12,807 nucleotides of DNA from an uncultured Saprospiraceae bacterium. GTDB taxonomy: Bacteria; Bacteroidota; Bacteroidia; Chitinophagales; Saprospiraceae. The stretch lies in NCBI GenBank assembly GCA_937921525.1, contig CAKZUM010000097.1:1-12807 (forward strand). Direction: 5' to 3'. Below are positions 1 to 9,155 of the stretch, piece by piece. Numbering within the stretch: the stretch's first letter is position 1; each line of letters starts with the position of its first letter. The notes under the pieces are model-generated. The model was not told where the DNA came from and did not search any database. It was given only the letters and a program-made list of their open reading frames with translations. The position numbers and the translations under genes are program-made.

Positions 1-35
1 ATACACTCTTGGCTGCTTCTTTTTCCCTTATTTTC

Positions 36-81
36 CTCTTGAAATCGGTCATAGTATCAACAATACTCCCGCTTTCAAGAG
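36..81. repeat. Nested inverted repeat upstream of the caspase-like gene
   Basis: Nine-base arms CTCTTGAAA (36-44) and TTTCAAGAG (73-81) are exact reverse complements. Inside them a second hairpin, AGTAT (53-57) with ATACT (63-67), closes on a 5-base loop. The rest of the 173 bases before the first gene is AT-rich, and I see no gene, convincing promoter or other element in it. No T tract follows on either strand, so this is not an obvious terminator. It may be a chance structure or part of a 5' leader. Confidence 0.35.
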
Positions 82-173
82 AAAACTAAGAAAAAAATAA
101 GCTACCCAAGAACGTACATTTATTATCTCCTCGTTACTAATATTTTATACGAAGACACCAAATCATCAGAATC

Positions 174-3100
174 ATGGTAAAAAAAGCTACAAATATTAGT
201 CGTTTTCTCTTGGTAGCAGGTATGTTATTCTCTTTAGTGATAGGATATGGTCAGTCCAAGCGGATAGATTGGAATGGCGCAGTAGGAGGTGCGAATAATG
301 AGCAAATATTAGATGTATTAGAAACATCTAACGGTTATCTAGTGGCTGTGGGAGAAACGGAAACAGATACAAAGGGAGAAAAAGATGGCTTAATCTTGAT
401 TATAGACTTTTTTACGGGTAAGGTTTTAACCAAAAAAAGAGTTGGGGGTAAAAAAGAAGATGTATTTCATACGGTCGCACAACATTGGGATGGTACCTTA
501 ATTCTAGCAGGGCATACTGCTTCTAAGGGTAAAGGGCAGAAAGATGCTTGGCTAGTGAATATGGATTTGAAAGGCAATATTCTATGGGAGCAAACCTACG
601 GTACACCTCAATCTGATAATTTCAAGTCTGTAACAATTACGAAAGAAGGGTACGTTGCAGCTGCTGGAGAGTTGGGATCAAAAAAAGGAAAAGCATGGCT
701 AGTACTTTTAAAGAATGGGGAAATTATTTCGGAATTTCAAGCTGGAACTGGAGCTATAGAAACCGTGGAAGATATAGTTATTTCTCAAGATGGTGCATTT
801 GTGTTAACAGGAACAACTAGAAAAGGGGGAGGTCAAAAAGCAGGAGATGCTTGGCTGATGAAAGTAGATATGCAAGGCGAAACAGAATGGCTAAAATATT
901 ACGGTGGAAATAGTTGGGAAGAGGCATTAGCTTTAACTGCTACTAATAATGGGGGCTATGCTATTGCAGGCTTGACAAAGTCTAAAGGTGCTGGTGATAT
1001 GGATATGTGGTTAGTGAAAACGACTAAAGACGGCGACCAAGAATGGGATCAAACTTATGGTGGTAAAGATGCAGATATAGCGCATGGAATTGTACAAACT
1101 TATAATAGTGGCTATGCTTTATTAGGAGTGACTAAATCTCATACTCCCGGAGCAAGAAGATATAATATGTCTCTGACGCAAACCAATGAATATGGCCAAC
1201 AACAGTGGCAAGAAAATTTTGGTGGCAATAGAGAAGACATCGGTAATTGTCTTATTCAAGCTCATGATGGTAGTTTGTTTCTTGGTGGAGGAACTTCTTC
1301 TATGGGAAATGGAGGGAAAGATTCTTGGCTAATAAAAACAACTGCGAATCAAGAAGATTTATTTGAGTTAGCACATCTTGCGGCTAGTAATAAACAATTA
1401 TCTGTTTCAGAATTTTCATTTTTAGGGGAGAACGAAAGTACCCAATTTGAATTAAAACCTAATGAAAAAGCTTACCTATATTTTGAAGTGACAAACGATT
1501 CTAGAGAACCATTGTTGAATGTACAAGCAGAAGTAAAACCACTTATTCAAGCTGCAGGACTTCACTTTCCAGATAAATTAATGGTAGGAACTCTTTTACC
1601 AAGCGAAACAAAAGGAATTAGTATTCCTTTAAAATCAGATGCTCGTTTACAAAAAGGAATTAGTAATTTTCAAGTTAATATACTTACTAGTAATCAGCCA
1701 TTGCAGAGTGCTGAAATAAATGTTTATAGCAATCAATTAGCCCCTGCTACATTGGCTTTTACTGGTCATGGCTTTACTCCACAAGCAACAAGAGGAAGTA
1801 GTTATAGAGCTGTGCTAACGGTAAATATTCAAAATCTAGGAGACCAATCTGCAGAGGATATTCTTGGAGAATTTTTTCCACCTCCAGGTATTACCCCTAT
1901 GGTAGATACGAAGTTTAGGATTGACTACCTTCGACCAAATAGTACGCATACGGCATCTTTCGATTTTATGGTAGACGCCACTAAAAGCTATGACAATGGA
2001 GAAATTCCAGTACAGTGTACAATCAAGGACAAAAAAGGAAAAAGTATCTCAGGCACTTATACCCTTAATCTGGATAAACCAGAAGCTATGGGGACGGCAC
2101 GTTCTCCTAGAAGTAGTAAAGATTTAATCTGGATTTCTCCTAACCCAGATGAGGGAGGAGCTAATCTTATTTCTGATAAAGAGTTTGTTGACATTAAAGT
2201 AAAGGCGGTTTCTAATAATGAATTGAAAGCGCAGGATTTCAAAATTTACTTAAATAATAGTGCTCAAGATGGCTCCAAGCATGATACCCCGGAGTTGAGT
2301 AAAGCTAATCGTAAAGGAGCAGCTTTTACGCAGACTTATGAAAATAAAGTACAGCTTAAATTAGGAGTCAACATTATAGAAGTAGAGGTCTTAGATGCGA
2401 CAGGTAATGTTAAAACAGTTCCTATAGAAATCACCTACGCACCAGAGCGACCTAATCTGCATGTCTTAGCTATCGGCCCAACGCATGAAGATCTAAAATA
2501 TACAGGAGCAGATGCTAAAGATTTTGCAGCTGCTTTTGAAAATCAGGAAAATGGATTGTTTAATAAGGTATTTATCCATGCCCTTTCAGAGAAAAATAAT
2601 ACCAAAAAAGATAATATCAAAAAAGCTTTAATTGACCTACAGTTTAATTACGAGTCAAATACAAAAGAATCCATTAGTGATAAAGATCTGTTAATTGTTT
2701 TTATATCTTCTCATGCTAAACAGGATGGACGTAATTTTGTGATTCTACCAAGTGATTTTGAGCCTAGATATGAGTCGATTTATTCCTTAGATTTTGAAAA
2801 AGATATTGTGCAGTATTTAGCTAATATTAATTGTAAAAAATTAATGTTTCTTGATGCTTGTAATAGTGGCTCAGCCTATACCGCTGTGTCAGGTATGAAA
2901 TCAACAGATAAGGGATTGGCAGAAGCTATTAATAAACTCAATAGCACGTTACCCGGAATGAGTACGATCACTTCTTGTCAAAAACAAGAAAAATCTTATG
3001 AAGATAAAGCATGGGAAAATGGTGCTTTTACCGAAAGTATTTTAGAGGCATTTGCCAATAAACCTTTTGCTGATAAAAATGGCAGAAACTATCGCTCAGA

Positions 3101-3272
3101 TACAAATAATGACGGGGTCATTACATTAGGGGAACTAACCACCTATATCAAAAAGCGTGTTCCTTACTTAGTTGATTTGGCAAAACCAGATGCACCAACA
3201 ACGCAAGTACCTAAGGTAACCAACAATGAATTAGGAAATGACTTTCCAATTTATCATTTGAATAAGAAATAA
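174..3272 (+). CDS. Exported caspase-like (peptidase C14 fold) protein with N-terminal beta-propeller and Ig-like modules
   Basis: Residues 1-27 form a signal peptide (basic start, hydrophobic core, likely cleavage after YGQ), so the protein is exported. Residues about 38-393 hold seven roughly 50-residue repeats, each opening near '(Y/F)GG' and carrying 'D-x-W-L-(V/I)-K' near its end. I infer one seven-bladed propeller. Residues about 405-755 look like two or three Ig-like beta-sandwich modules. Residues about 760-1025 are a caspase-like domain: 'LHVLAIG' first strand, catalytic His847 in 'ISSHA' (usually SGHG), Cys896 in 'DACNSGS', then 'SCQKQEKSYED' and 'NGAFTESIL'. An EF-hand-like loop (976-987, DTNNDGVITLGE) lies inside this domain. 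The C terminus shows no recognisable T9SS sorting domain, so periplasmic location is possible. Metacaspase-like relatives usually cleave after Arg or Lys, but the substrate here is unknown. The ATG start fits the signal peptide, and a 253-base gap follows. Family call is firm; role unknown. Confidence 0.88.
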   Translation: MVKKATNISRFLLVAGMLFSLVIGYGQSKRIDWNGAVGGANNEQILDVLETSNGYLVAVGETETDTKGEKDGLILIIDFFTGKVLTKKRVGGKKEDVFHTVAQHWDGTLILAGHTASKGKGQKDAWLVNMDLKGNILWEQTYGTPQSDNFKSVTITKEGYVAAAGELGSKKGKAWLVLLKNGEIISEFQAGTGAIETVEDIVISQDGAFVLTGTTRKGGGQKAGDAWLMKVDMQGETEWLKYYGGNSWEEALALTATNNGGYAIAGLTKSKGAGDMDMWLVKTTKDGDQEWDQTYGGKDADIAHGIVQTYNSGYALLGVTKSHTPGARRYNMSLTQTNEYGQQQWQENFGGNREDIGNCLIQAHDGSLFLGGGTSSMGNGGKDSWLIKTTANQEDLFELAHLAASNKQLSVSEFSFLGENESTQFELKPNEKAYLYFEVTNDSREPLLNVQAEVKPLIQAAGLHFPDKLMVGTLLPSETKGISIPLKSDARLQKGISNFQVNILTSNQPLQSAEINVYSNQLAPATLAFTGHGFTPQATRGSSYRAVLTVNIQNLGDQSAEDILGEFFPPPGITPMVDTKFRIDYLRPNSTHTASFDFMVDATKSYDNGEIPVQCTIKDKKGKSISGTYTLNLDKPEAMGTARSPRSSKDLIWISPNPDEGGANLISDKEFVDIKVKAVSNNELKAQDFKIYLNNSAQDGSKHDTPELSKANRKGAAFTQTYENKVQLKLGVNIIEVEVLDATGNVKTVPIEITYAPERPNLHVLAIGPTHEDLKYTGADAKDFAAAFENQENGLFNKVFIHALSEKNNTKKDNIKKALIDLQFNYESNTKESISDKDLLIVFISSHAKQDGRNFVILPSDFEPRYESIYSLDFEKDIVQYLANINCKKLMFLDACNSGSAYTAVSGMKSTDKGLAEAINKLNSTLPGMSTITSCQKQEKSYEDKAWENGAFTESILEAFANKPFADKNGRNYRSDTNNDGVITLGELTTYIKKRVPYLVDLAKPDAPTTQVPKVTNNELGNDFPIYHLNKK

Positions 3273-3380
3273 TAATAGAATAGCTGTTATTTCTACTATT
3301 GTCTGTTATTAGTCAAAATAGGAATTGAGTACTGTTTTTTAATTCCAGATATTTGAGGAATAAGATGATATTTGTAGAGC

Positions 3381-3395
3381 CTATCTTTTAGATAG
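3381..3395 (+). terminator. Small hairpin after the caspase-like gene, weak terminator candidate
   Basis: CTATCT (3381-3386) pairs with AGATAG (3390-3395) over a TTT loop, 109 bases after the caspase-like stop codon. Only three T residues follow, so intrinsic termination here is doubtful. The stretch 3273-3415 otherwise shows nothing recognisable. Confidence 0.2.
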
Positions 3396-3415
3396 TTTCA
3401 AAAGCTTAAAATTGC

Positions 3416-3496
3416 AGGGAGTAGGAAAAACTACATAATCGAACACTATGCTACAAATTTTCTAGTATAGACTTCTGATTGTTTTTCCTACTCCCT
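3416..3496. repeat. 16-bp perfect inverted repeat with nested hairpin, between caspase-like and adhesin genes
   Basis: The arm AGGGAGTAGGAAAAAC (3416-3431) is the exact reverse complement of 3481-3496. The 49-base spacer contains an inner stem, CTATGCTA (3446-3453) with TAGTATAG (3463-3470), needing one G-T pair. On the + strand the right arm is followed a few bases later by a run of five T (3503-3507), so a large terminator of the upstream gene is one reading. A structured 5' leader of the adhesin or a small palindromic mobile repeat are others. No flanking direct repeat is visible. Confidence 0.7.
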
Positions 3497-3558
3497 TTAC
3501 GCTTTTTAATATCGCCCTTTCCTCTTTGCTACTGAATGGATACTCACAACTAAATAAC

Positions 3559-6500
3559 ATGAAAAAAACGACTATACTGATTTTTTTGCTCTTAACTAGT
3601 TGCTTTGCTTTATGGAGTGCTGATGATCGATCCATCCTCTTAGAACAAGAACCTAATGCTGCTTGTCCATGTAGTTGTAATCGTGGAAATGACTTAGCAG
3701 TCCTGACAGAACTATATAATAATAATGGCGGTGCGAATTGGAATTTAGATCCTAATAGTGAGTATCAAGATTTATTATTTAATAGTGGAAATTTTGATGT
3801 GCCTAATGCTGGGAATCCATGGAATGTCAATGCGCCCGGAGCACAAAACCAAATGGGCAATTGGCATGGTGTCCGAACGAACGCAGCGGGTTGTGTAACA
3901 GAAATTATTTTATGGTCGGGCATCTATAACGGAGGCGATGGTGTAGGGGTGACAGGCAACTTACCTGCAAGTTTGAGTCAATTATGTGCCTTAGAAAAAT
4001 TAATGCTCCCTCACAATGACATCACTGGCCCTCTTCCAGCTGATTTAGATGATCTATGTAATCTTCAAGTTTTACTCTTACAAAATAATGAACTAGAAGG
4101 GCCGCTCCCTCTTGAAATCGGTAACATGAATAACCTAGTGCATCTAGGACTTCATGATAATCAATTTACAGGAACTTTGCCTACTGTTTATATGGACATC
4201 CCAGAACTGTTAATTCTTCACTTAAGGAGAAATAAATTAGAAGGGGAAATTCCATCCAATGTTGGTAATCTAGATAAAACGGTTCTGTTTGATATTTCCG
4301 ATAATTGCTTTTCTGGAACGGTACCTGCGACCATTGCTTTGATGGGGCAGAACAGTGTTGTCTCTGGACCTGGTGGTGGCGTATTGCGGTTAAGTTTACA
4401 AAATAATAAACTAGATAGCTTACCCGATATTAGTTCGATGCGGTTTGTTAGAAATCCTAGTCGAGCATTCGATATTAGTGGAAATCATTTTACATTTGAT
4501 GACATTATTCCCAACAGAAATATACTGACTAAGTATGATAATCAAACCATAGATTTAGACTTGTATTTTTGTCTACAGGTTGGAGATTCCATTACTATTC
4601 GGCCTGGATTTGATGAGTCAATTGATATACCAATTTATGGCTTTGGGACTCGAAGCCAATATTTTTGGGCGAGAGGAACTAACTTTTCTACGGTTTCTAA
4701 TATCAATCAAATTTCATTCACAAATGCTAGTCTTAATAGTGCGGGAAATTTTACGATAGAAGTCACTAATCCTTTAGCTCCTAACTTGACCTTGTTAGCT
4801 AGCAATTTAGTTATTGATGTTTTAGCCCCAACTATTACTGGAGTATCAACGGTTTGTATGGGTACTAATACAACCCTTGGTTTAAATGATACTTATGCTA
4901 ATTATAATTGGTCAACAGGAGAATCAACGGATACTATCATAATAACTACTGCAGGAACTTACACGGTTACAGTATCTAATGATATGGGATGTACTGCTAT
5001 GAGTTCTGTAGAGGTGATAGAATCAGAGTCTCCGCCAATTTTTATAGCAAAGACAAATGATTTAGATTGTGATAATGATGTGGCGCAAGTGTATAGTACT
5101 ACGTCTGGTGCAGATATATCTTATACTTGGACAGATGCAACGGGAAATGTCCTCGGCACGAATACATTATTGGATGTGTCTATTCCCGGGCTTTACACGC
5201 TAACAATCGCCAATGCTGAGGGATGTACGAATCAAGCTTCAATAGAAGTGATTGGAGGGGATGATATTGCAACGCCAGAGATCGAAGGAAATCTTTCTTT
5301 TTGTGAAGGGGAAACATCTCAGTTAAGTGTTATGGGAAATTACGCTTCCTATGCTTGGTCAACAGGCTCTTCCATGCCGACTATTGAAGTGGATAGTACT
5401 GGATCATATACTGTTACAGTAACAAGTAGTACAGGCTGTATAGCAGTCAACTCTACAAATGTTACGGTCAATTCATTGCCGTCTTTTTCTTTATTAGGTA
5501 GTAAATCTTTTTGTCCCAATTCAAGCGCAAGTTTGATGGTAGATACGCTTTTTGCTACTTATGATTGGAGTACAGGGGCAACGACTCAAGCAGCAACTTT
5601 TTCAACGCCGGGAGACTATGAAGTAACCGTTACCAATGCCAATAACTGTTCTTCGACCATGTCCTTTACAATAGAAATATTAGAGCCACCTGTAGCGATG
5701 ATTAATGGAGATGACACGATCTGTGCAGGTAGTTCTGTTTCTTTATTTGGCAGTCCTTTAAATAATACTTACAACTGGTCTACAGGAGAGAATGAATCTT
5801 TCATACTAGCATCCGCCGCTGGAACCTATGGATTAACAGTAACAGATGGAAATGGATGTACCTCAACAACCACTAAGACCCTTACAGAAATTTCGCAACC
5901 TGCTTTAACATTGATTGGTGATACCACTATTTGTAAAGACGGAACGACCTCTTTGATGGTCGAAGAAATTTATACAAATTATTTGTGGTCTACAGGAGGA
6001 AATACTCAAACAATTCTAGTCGATACCGCAGGCATTTATACGGTCACTGTAACCAATGAAAATGGTTGTGAAAACCAATTGTCACATATTGTTACGGAAT
6101 TGACTGGACCAATTATTACTCCAAGAGAAGAAGTTTTCTTTTGTGAGGGAGAAACTACCACCCTTCAAGTCTTGGAAGGTTTTGAGACTTATCAATGGGC
6201 GTCTGGAGAAAATACATCTTCTTTAGAAGTCAACCAAGCGATGAATTATTCTGTAACAGTAACGGATGAAAATGGCTGTACTAGTGAAAAGGTTTTTGTT
6301 GTAGAGGAAAATGAAAAACCAGCACCTGAGATAATCGGTGACGCCCTTTTATGTAGAGGATCATTTAGTGCTTTGTCTGTTAATGAAAGCTTTGATAAAT
6401 ACCAATGGTCTAATGGAGACAGTCTTCCAACGATCGGTATTATAACGCCGGGCACTTATTCTGTAACAGTGTCCAATGCCAATAACTGCACAGCAACAGC

Positions 6501-9144
6501 TTCCTTTGTCGTGTCTGAATCTCCTGATATTGATCTTACTATTATCGGCAACACCGCTATTTGTGCTGGACAATCAACAACGCTTAGAGCGGACGATGAA
6601 TATCTTAGTTATATATGGAGTACAGGGGAAACGACAAGTGCTATCCCAGTTAATTCGGCAGGCACTTATACCTTAACGGTGACAGACGATGCAGGCTGTA
6701 GCGGAGAAGCCACAATCGCTGTAGTCGAAAATGATATATTGTTTCCACAAATAATTGGAGATGATTTCATCTGCCAAGGTGGGGCTACAGTTGTCAGTGC
6801 CGATGATGACTATACTAGTTATGTTTGGTCAACTGGGGCTACCTCTAAAGATTTATTAGTCACCACAACTGGAACGTATCAACTAATTGTAACGAATGCA
6901 GCGGGTTGTACAGGAGAAGTATCTATAGATATAGCAGATGCACCTATCCTACAACCACAAATAACTGGAGTAACTACTTTTTGTGCAGGAGGGTCTACCA
7001 ATCTTGGATTAGATACTACTTATGCTAGTTACATTTGGAGTACGGGAGAAACATCCTCTTCTGTAGAAGTTACGGAAGGAATGTACGAAGTAACAATAAC
7101 CAATACAGCAGGTTGTACGGGGATGGCACAAATACAAGTAGAAGAACAAGCAGCTTTTAAACCAAGGATTGTAGCCGACTCTGCTATTTGTGCTACTGTG
7201 GCGAGTTTTATAAGTGCAGAAGAAGGCTTTGCAAGTTATTCTTGGAATGCCGTCAATTCTGATATTCCTATTTTACCCTTGCCTTTCTTCGGAATCTTCC
7301 AGCCAGATACCTATATTTTAACGGTTACAGATGCCAATGGATGCCAAGGTATTGATAGTGTGGTGATTGCGGAATATCCTCCTATTAAACTAGCTTCAGG
7401 TGCAACCGATCCATTTTGTAGTGGAGATTCTATTGCAACTGAATTATCTTTACTAGGCTTTTCCGCTTACGAATGGAGTACAGGAGAAACCTCTCCTAAT
7501 ATATTTGTAGAAACGGGAGGCACTTATAAAGTAACTGTAACGAACGAATTTGGGTGCATAGATTCTACCTTTTTTGAGGTAACAGAATACCAACCGCCAA
7601 TCGTTAATGTTAATAATGCAGGAGACTCTACTATTAATCTTTGTATCAACGAAGAAACGATTTTATTTGGGGTAATAGATAATACTTTTGATTATAGATG
7701 GGAGAATGAAAATGGAGATCAAATAGGCTTAACGCCAATCCTAGAAGTAGATAAACCAGGTACCTACAGCTTGGTCGTAGAAGACCAAGCAACGGGCTGT
7801 GTCACTAAGGAATCCACTAAAATTACTGCTGAAAAAAATCCTATTATTTTAACTATAGATACGACAGCAAGAATTTTAGATTGTGAAAATAGAGTCACTT
7901 TATTAGATGCAAGTGCCTCTGAAAATGTGGATTATTTCTTTTGGCAAAAACCAGAAGATACTGCTATTAATTTTTTAGCGGAAGGACCAGACATTTCTTC
8001 TTATGAGGTGAGTACAGCTGGAACTTATAGAGTGATTGCACAAGATGAAGAAACTAATTGTAGAGATACAGCCTTGATAACTGTAACAGCGGTTATTGAT
8101 ACTTTATCTCCTATAATAGTTAAAGAGGAAGGTTCTATTAATATAGAAGGTTCTTTACAAGTATGCGAAGGAGATGTGGCTAAGATAAAAGTAAAAGATA
8201 CTTACCAAAAATATGAATGGCAAACAGGAGAAACCACACAGAACTTAAATAACATTATTGATCCTGGTACCTACACGGTCACGGTTACTGACAATCGAGC
8301 TTGTACTGGTTCGACATCTGTGATGGTGTTAACTAAAAGACCAGAAGATATTAGGGTGGAGATAGCAAGTGACATCGCTCGAGTCTGTGAAGGCGAAGAA
8401 GTAAAAATCAATTTCAATATTTTATCAGGAGGTACAGGGCCTTATGATATAAGCTATACGGATGGTATAACTAGTGATCGTTTAGGAAATATTGCAGATA
8501 ATGTAGGATCAATATTCGTTACGCCTACTAGAGATAGCCGATACGAAATAACGGACATTGTAGATCATGGAAATAACTGCTATACAACGAATAGTATAGA
8601 TACCGCTTTTCTAGCTTTTGAAATAAATGAGCGACCCATTGCAAATGAAATAGTGAAAGGCGTTTGCGCTGGGACAGGTACGAATAGTGGTAGATTTGAC
8701 TTAACTAGATACATTAATGAAGTTAATGGCAATTCTAATTTACCAGTCAATTGGTACTATAACAATGACAGAGATAGTATCATTGATAATGAATCTGATT
8801 TTCTGACTACCCCAACAACGATCTATGCAACCGTATTAGGTTCTTGCGAATCCGATCCTATACCTGTAACATTGGAAGTTAATAACTGTGCAAATAATTT
8901 GGAATTGACGCTTGAGTCTGGTACTGTCCTCGACCTTAGTCATTTAGATGGAGATGACCGAGAAGTGTACATTACAAATAGATGGGGAGATTTAGTTTTC
9001 GCCTCCACGGATTATGAAGGATTTGAAAATAAATTTAAAGGTACAGACCTTCCTCAAGGTGCTTATTACATTTATATAAAAAATGAGGAAAAGGGATTGC
9101 CTGTGCCTTACAAAGGGGTGATTTATTTATTAAAAGAACAGTAA
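3559..9144 (+). CDS. Giant LRR and Ig-repeat surface protein with type-B T9SS/gliding C-terminal sorting domain
   Basis: The ATG at 3559 is preferred over an in-frame TTG at 3526 because it begins the signal peptide MKKTTILIFLLLTSCFALWSA, giving 1861 residues. Residues about 45-130 resemble the cap preceding plant-type LRRs (LYNNNGGANW, GNWHGV). Residues about 130-320 carry leucine-rich repeats ('L..L.L..N...G.LP'). From about 420 to 1595 run some 16 Ig-like repeats of about 70 residues with 'Y.WSTGE', 'GTY.VTV' and one Cys near each end, probably one disulfide per repeat. Residues 1595-1778 look like further, divergent Ig-like modules. Residues about 1778-1861 match the type-B gliding-associated C-terminal domain, with NRWG at 1807-1810, 'LPQGAYYIYI' and 'YKGVIYLL'. 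It should be exported by T9SS and displayed or released at the surface, probably as an adhesin; the ligand is unknown. A lipobox-like LTSC (12-15) makes the signal-peptide class uncertain. The next + strand gene, PorP/SprF, is its probable partner. Confidence 0.9.
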   Translation: MKKTTILIFLLLTSCFALWSADDRSILLEQEPNAACPCSCNRGNDLAVLTELYNNNGGANWNLDPNSEYQDLLFNSGNFDVPNAGNPWNVNAPGAQNQMGNWHGVRTNAAGCVTEIILWSGIYNGGDGVGVTGNLPASLSQLCALEKLMLPHNDITGPLPADLDDLCNLQVLLLQNNELEGPLPLEIGNMNNLVHLGLHDNQFTGTLPTVYMDIPELLILHLRRNKLEGEIPSNVGNLDKTVLFDISDNCFSGTVPATIALMGQNSVVSGPGGGVLRLSLQNNKLDSLPDISSMRFVRNPSRAFDISGNHFTFDDIIPNRNILTKYDNQTIDLDLYFCLQVGDSITIRPGFDESIDIPIYGFGTRSQYFWARGTNFSTVSNINQISFTNASLNSAGNFTIEVTNPLAPNLTLLASNLVIDVLAPTITGVSTVCMGTNTTLGLNDTYANYNWSTGESTDTIIITTAGTYTVTVSNDMGCTAMSSVEVIESESPPIFIAKTNDLDCDNDVAQVYSTTSGADISYTWTDATGNVLGTNTLLDVSIPGLYTLTIANAEGCTNQASIEVIGGDDIATPEIEGNLSFCEGETSQLSVMGNYASYAWSTGSSMPTIEVDSTGSYTVTVTSSTGCIAVNSTNVTVNSLPSFSLLGSKSFCPNSSASLMVDTLFATYDWSTGATTQAATFSTPGDYEVTVTNANNCSSTMSFTIEILEPPVAMINGDDTICAGSSVSLFGSPLNNTYNWSTGENESFILASAAGTYGLTVTDGNGCTSTTTKTLTEISQPALTLIGDTTICKDGTTSLMVEEIYTNYLWSTGGNTQTILVDTAGIYTVTVTNENGCENQLSHIVTELTGPIITPREEVFFCEGETTTLQVLEGFETYQWASGENTSSLEVNQAMNYSVTVTDENGCTSEKVFVVEENEKPAPEIIGDALLCRGSFSALSVNESFDKYQWSNGDSLPTIGIITPGTYSVTVSNANNCTATASFVVSESPDIDLTIIGNTAICAGQSTTLRADDEYLSYIWSTGETTSAIPVNSAGTYTLTVTDDAGCSGEATIAVVENDILFPQIIGDDFICQGGATVVSADDDYTSYVWSTGATSKDLLVTTTGTYQLIVTNAAGCTGEVSIDIADAPILQPQITGVTTFCAGGSTNLGLDTTYASYIWSTGETSSSVEVTEGMYEVTITNTAGCTGMAQIQVEEQAAFKPRIVADSAICATVASFISAEEGFASYSWNAVNSDIPILPLPFFGIFQPDTYILTVTDANGCQGIDSVVIAEYPPIKLASGATDPFCSGDSIATELSLLGFSAYEWSTGETSPNIFVETGGTYKVTVTNEFGCIDSTFFEVTEYQPPIVNVNNAGDSTINLCINEETILFGVIDNTFDYRWENENGDQIGLTPILEVDKPGTYSLVVEDQATGCVTKESTKITAEKNPIILTIDTTARILDCENRVTLLDASASENVDYFFWQKPEDTAINFLAEGPDISSYEVSTAGTYRVIAQDEETNCRDTALITVTAVIDTLSPIIVKEEGSINIEGSLQVCEGDVAKIKVKDTYQKYEWQTGETTQNLNNIIDPGTYTVTVTDNRACTGSTSVMVLTKRPEDIRVEIASDIARVCEGEEVKINFNILSGGTGPYDISYTDGITSDRLGNIADNVGSIFVTPTRDSRYEITDIVDHGNNCYTTNSIDTAFLAFEINERPIANEIVKGVCAGTGTNSGRFDLTRYINEVNGNSNLPVNWYYNNDRDSIIDNESDFLTTPTTIYATVLGSCESDPIPVTLEVNNCANNLELTLESGTVLDLSHLDGDDREVYITNRWGDLVFASTDYEGFENKFKGTDLPQGAYYIYIKNEEKGLPVPYKGVIYLLKEQ
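4822..8340 (+). repeat. In-gene array of about 16 Ig-like repeats, core with exact 210-bp period
   Basis: The first Cys codon of successive repeats falls at 5302, 5512, 5722, 5932, 6142, 6352, 6562, 6772 and 6982, eight consecutive intervals of exactly 210 bp (70 codons). Flanking repeats are less regular: 4855 and 5068 before, 7189, 7417 and 7642 after. The shared protein pattern is Cys, about 15 residues, Y-x-W-S-T-G, then GTYTVTVT-x-x-x-G-C. The DNA of the copies is clearly diverged, so the array is old or has been diversified rather than freshly amplified. Confidence 0.88.
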
Positions 9145-9155
9145 GTTTTTTTTTA

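Noticed and set aside
2057..2242. 61-codon minus-strand reading frame inside the caspase-like gene
   Set aside because: It is fully inside a well-supported gene and has no recognisable features.
3526..3558. TTG start extending the adhesin by 11 residues
   Set aside because: The extra residues precede a complete signal peptide that begins at the ATG at 3559, and would place polar residues before its basic start.
6246..6676. Short reading frames on both strands inside the adhesin gene
   Set aside because: They lie within the highly regular Ig-repeat array, and their openness follows from the repeated codon pattern of the real frame.
4822..8340. Regularly spaced repeats as a CRISPR array
   Set aside because: The period is 210 bp, the units are diverged, and they are in frame coding Ig-like modules; there are no short identical repeats with unique spacers.
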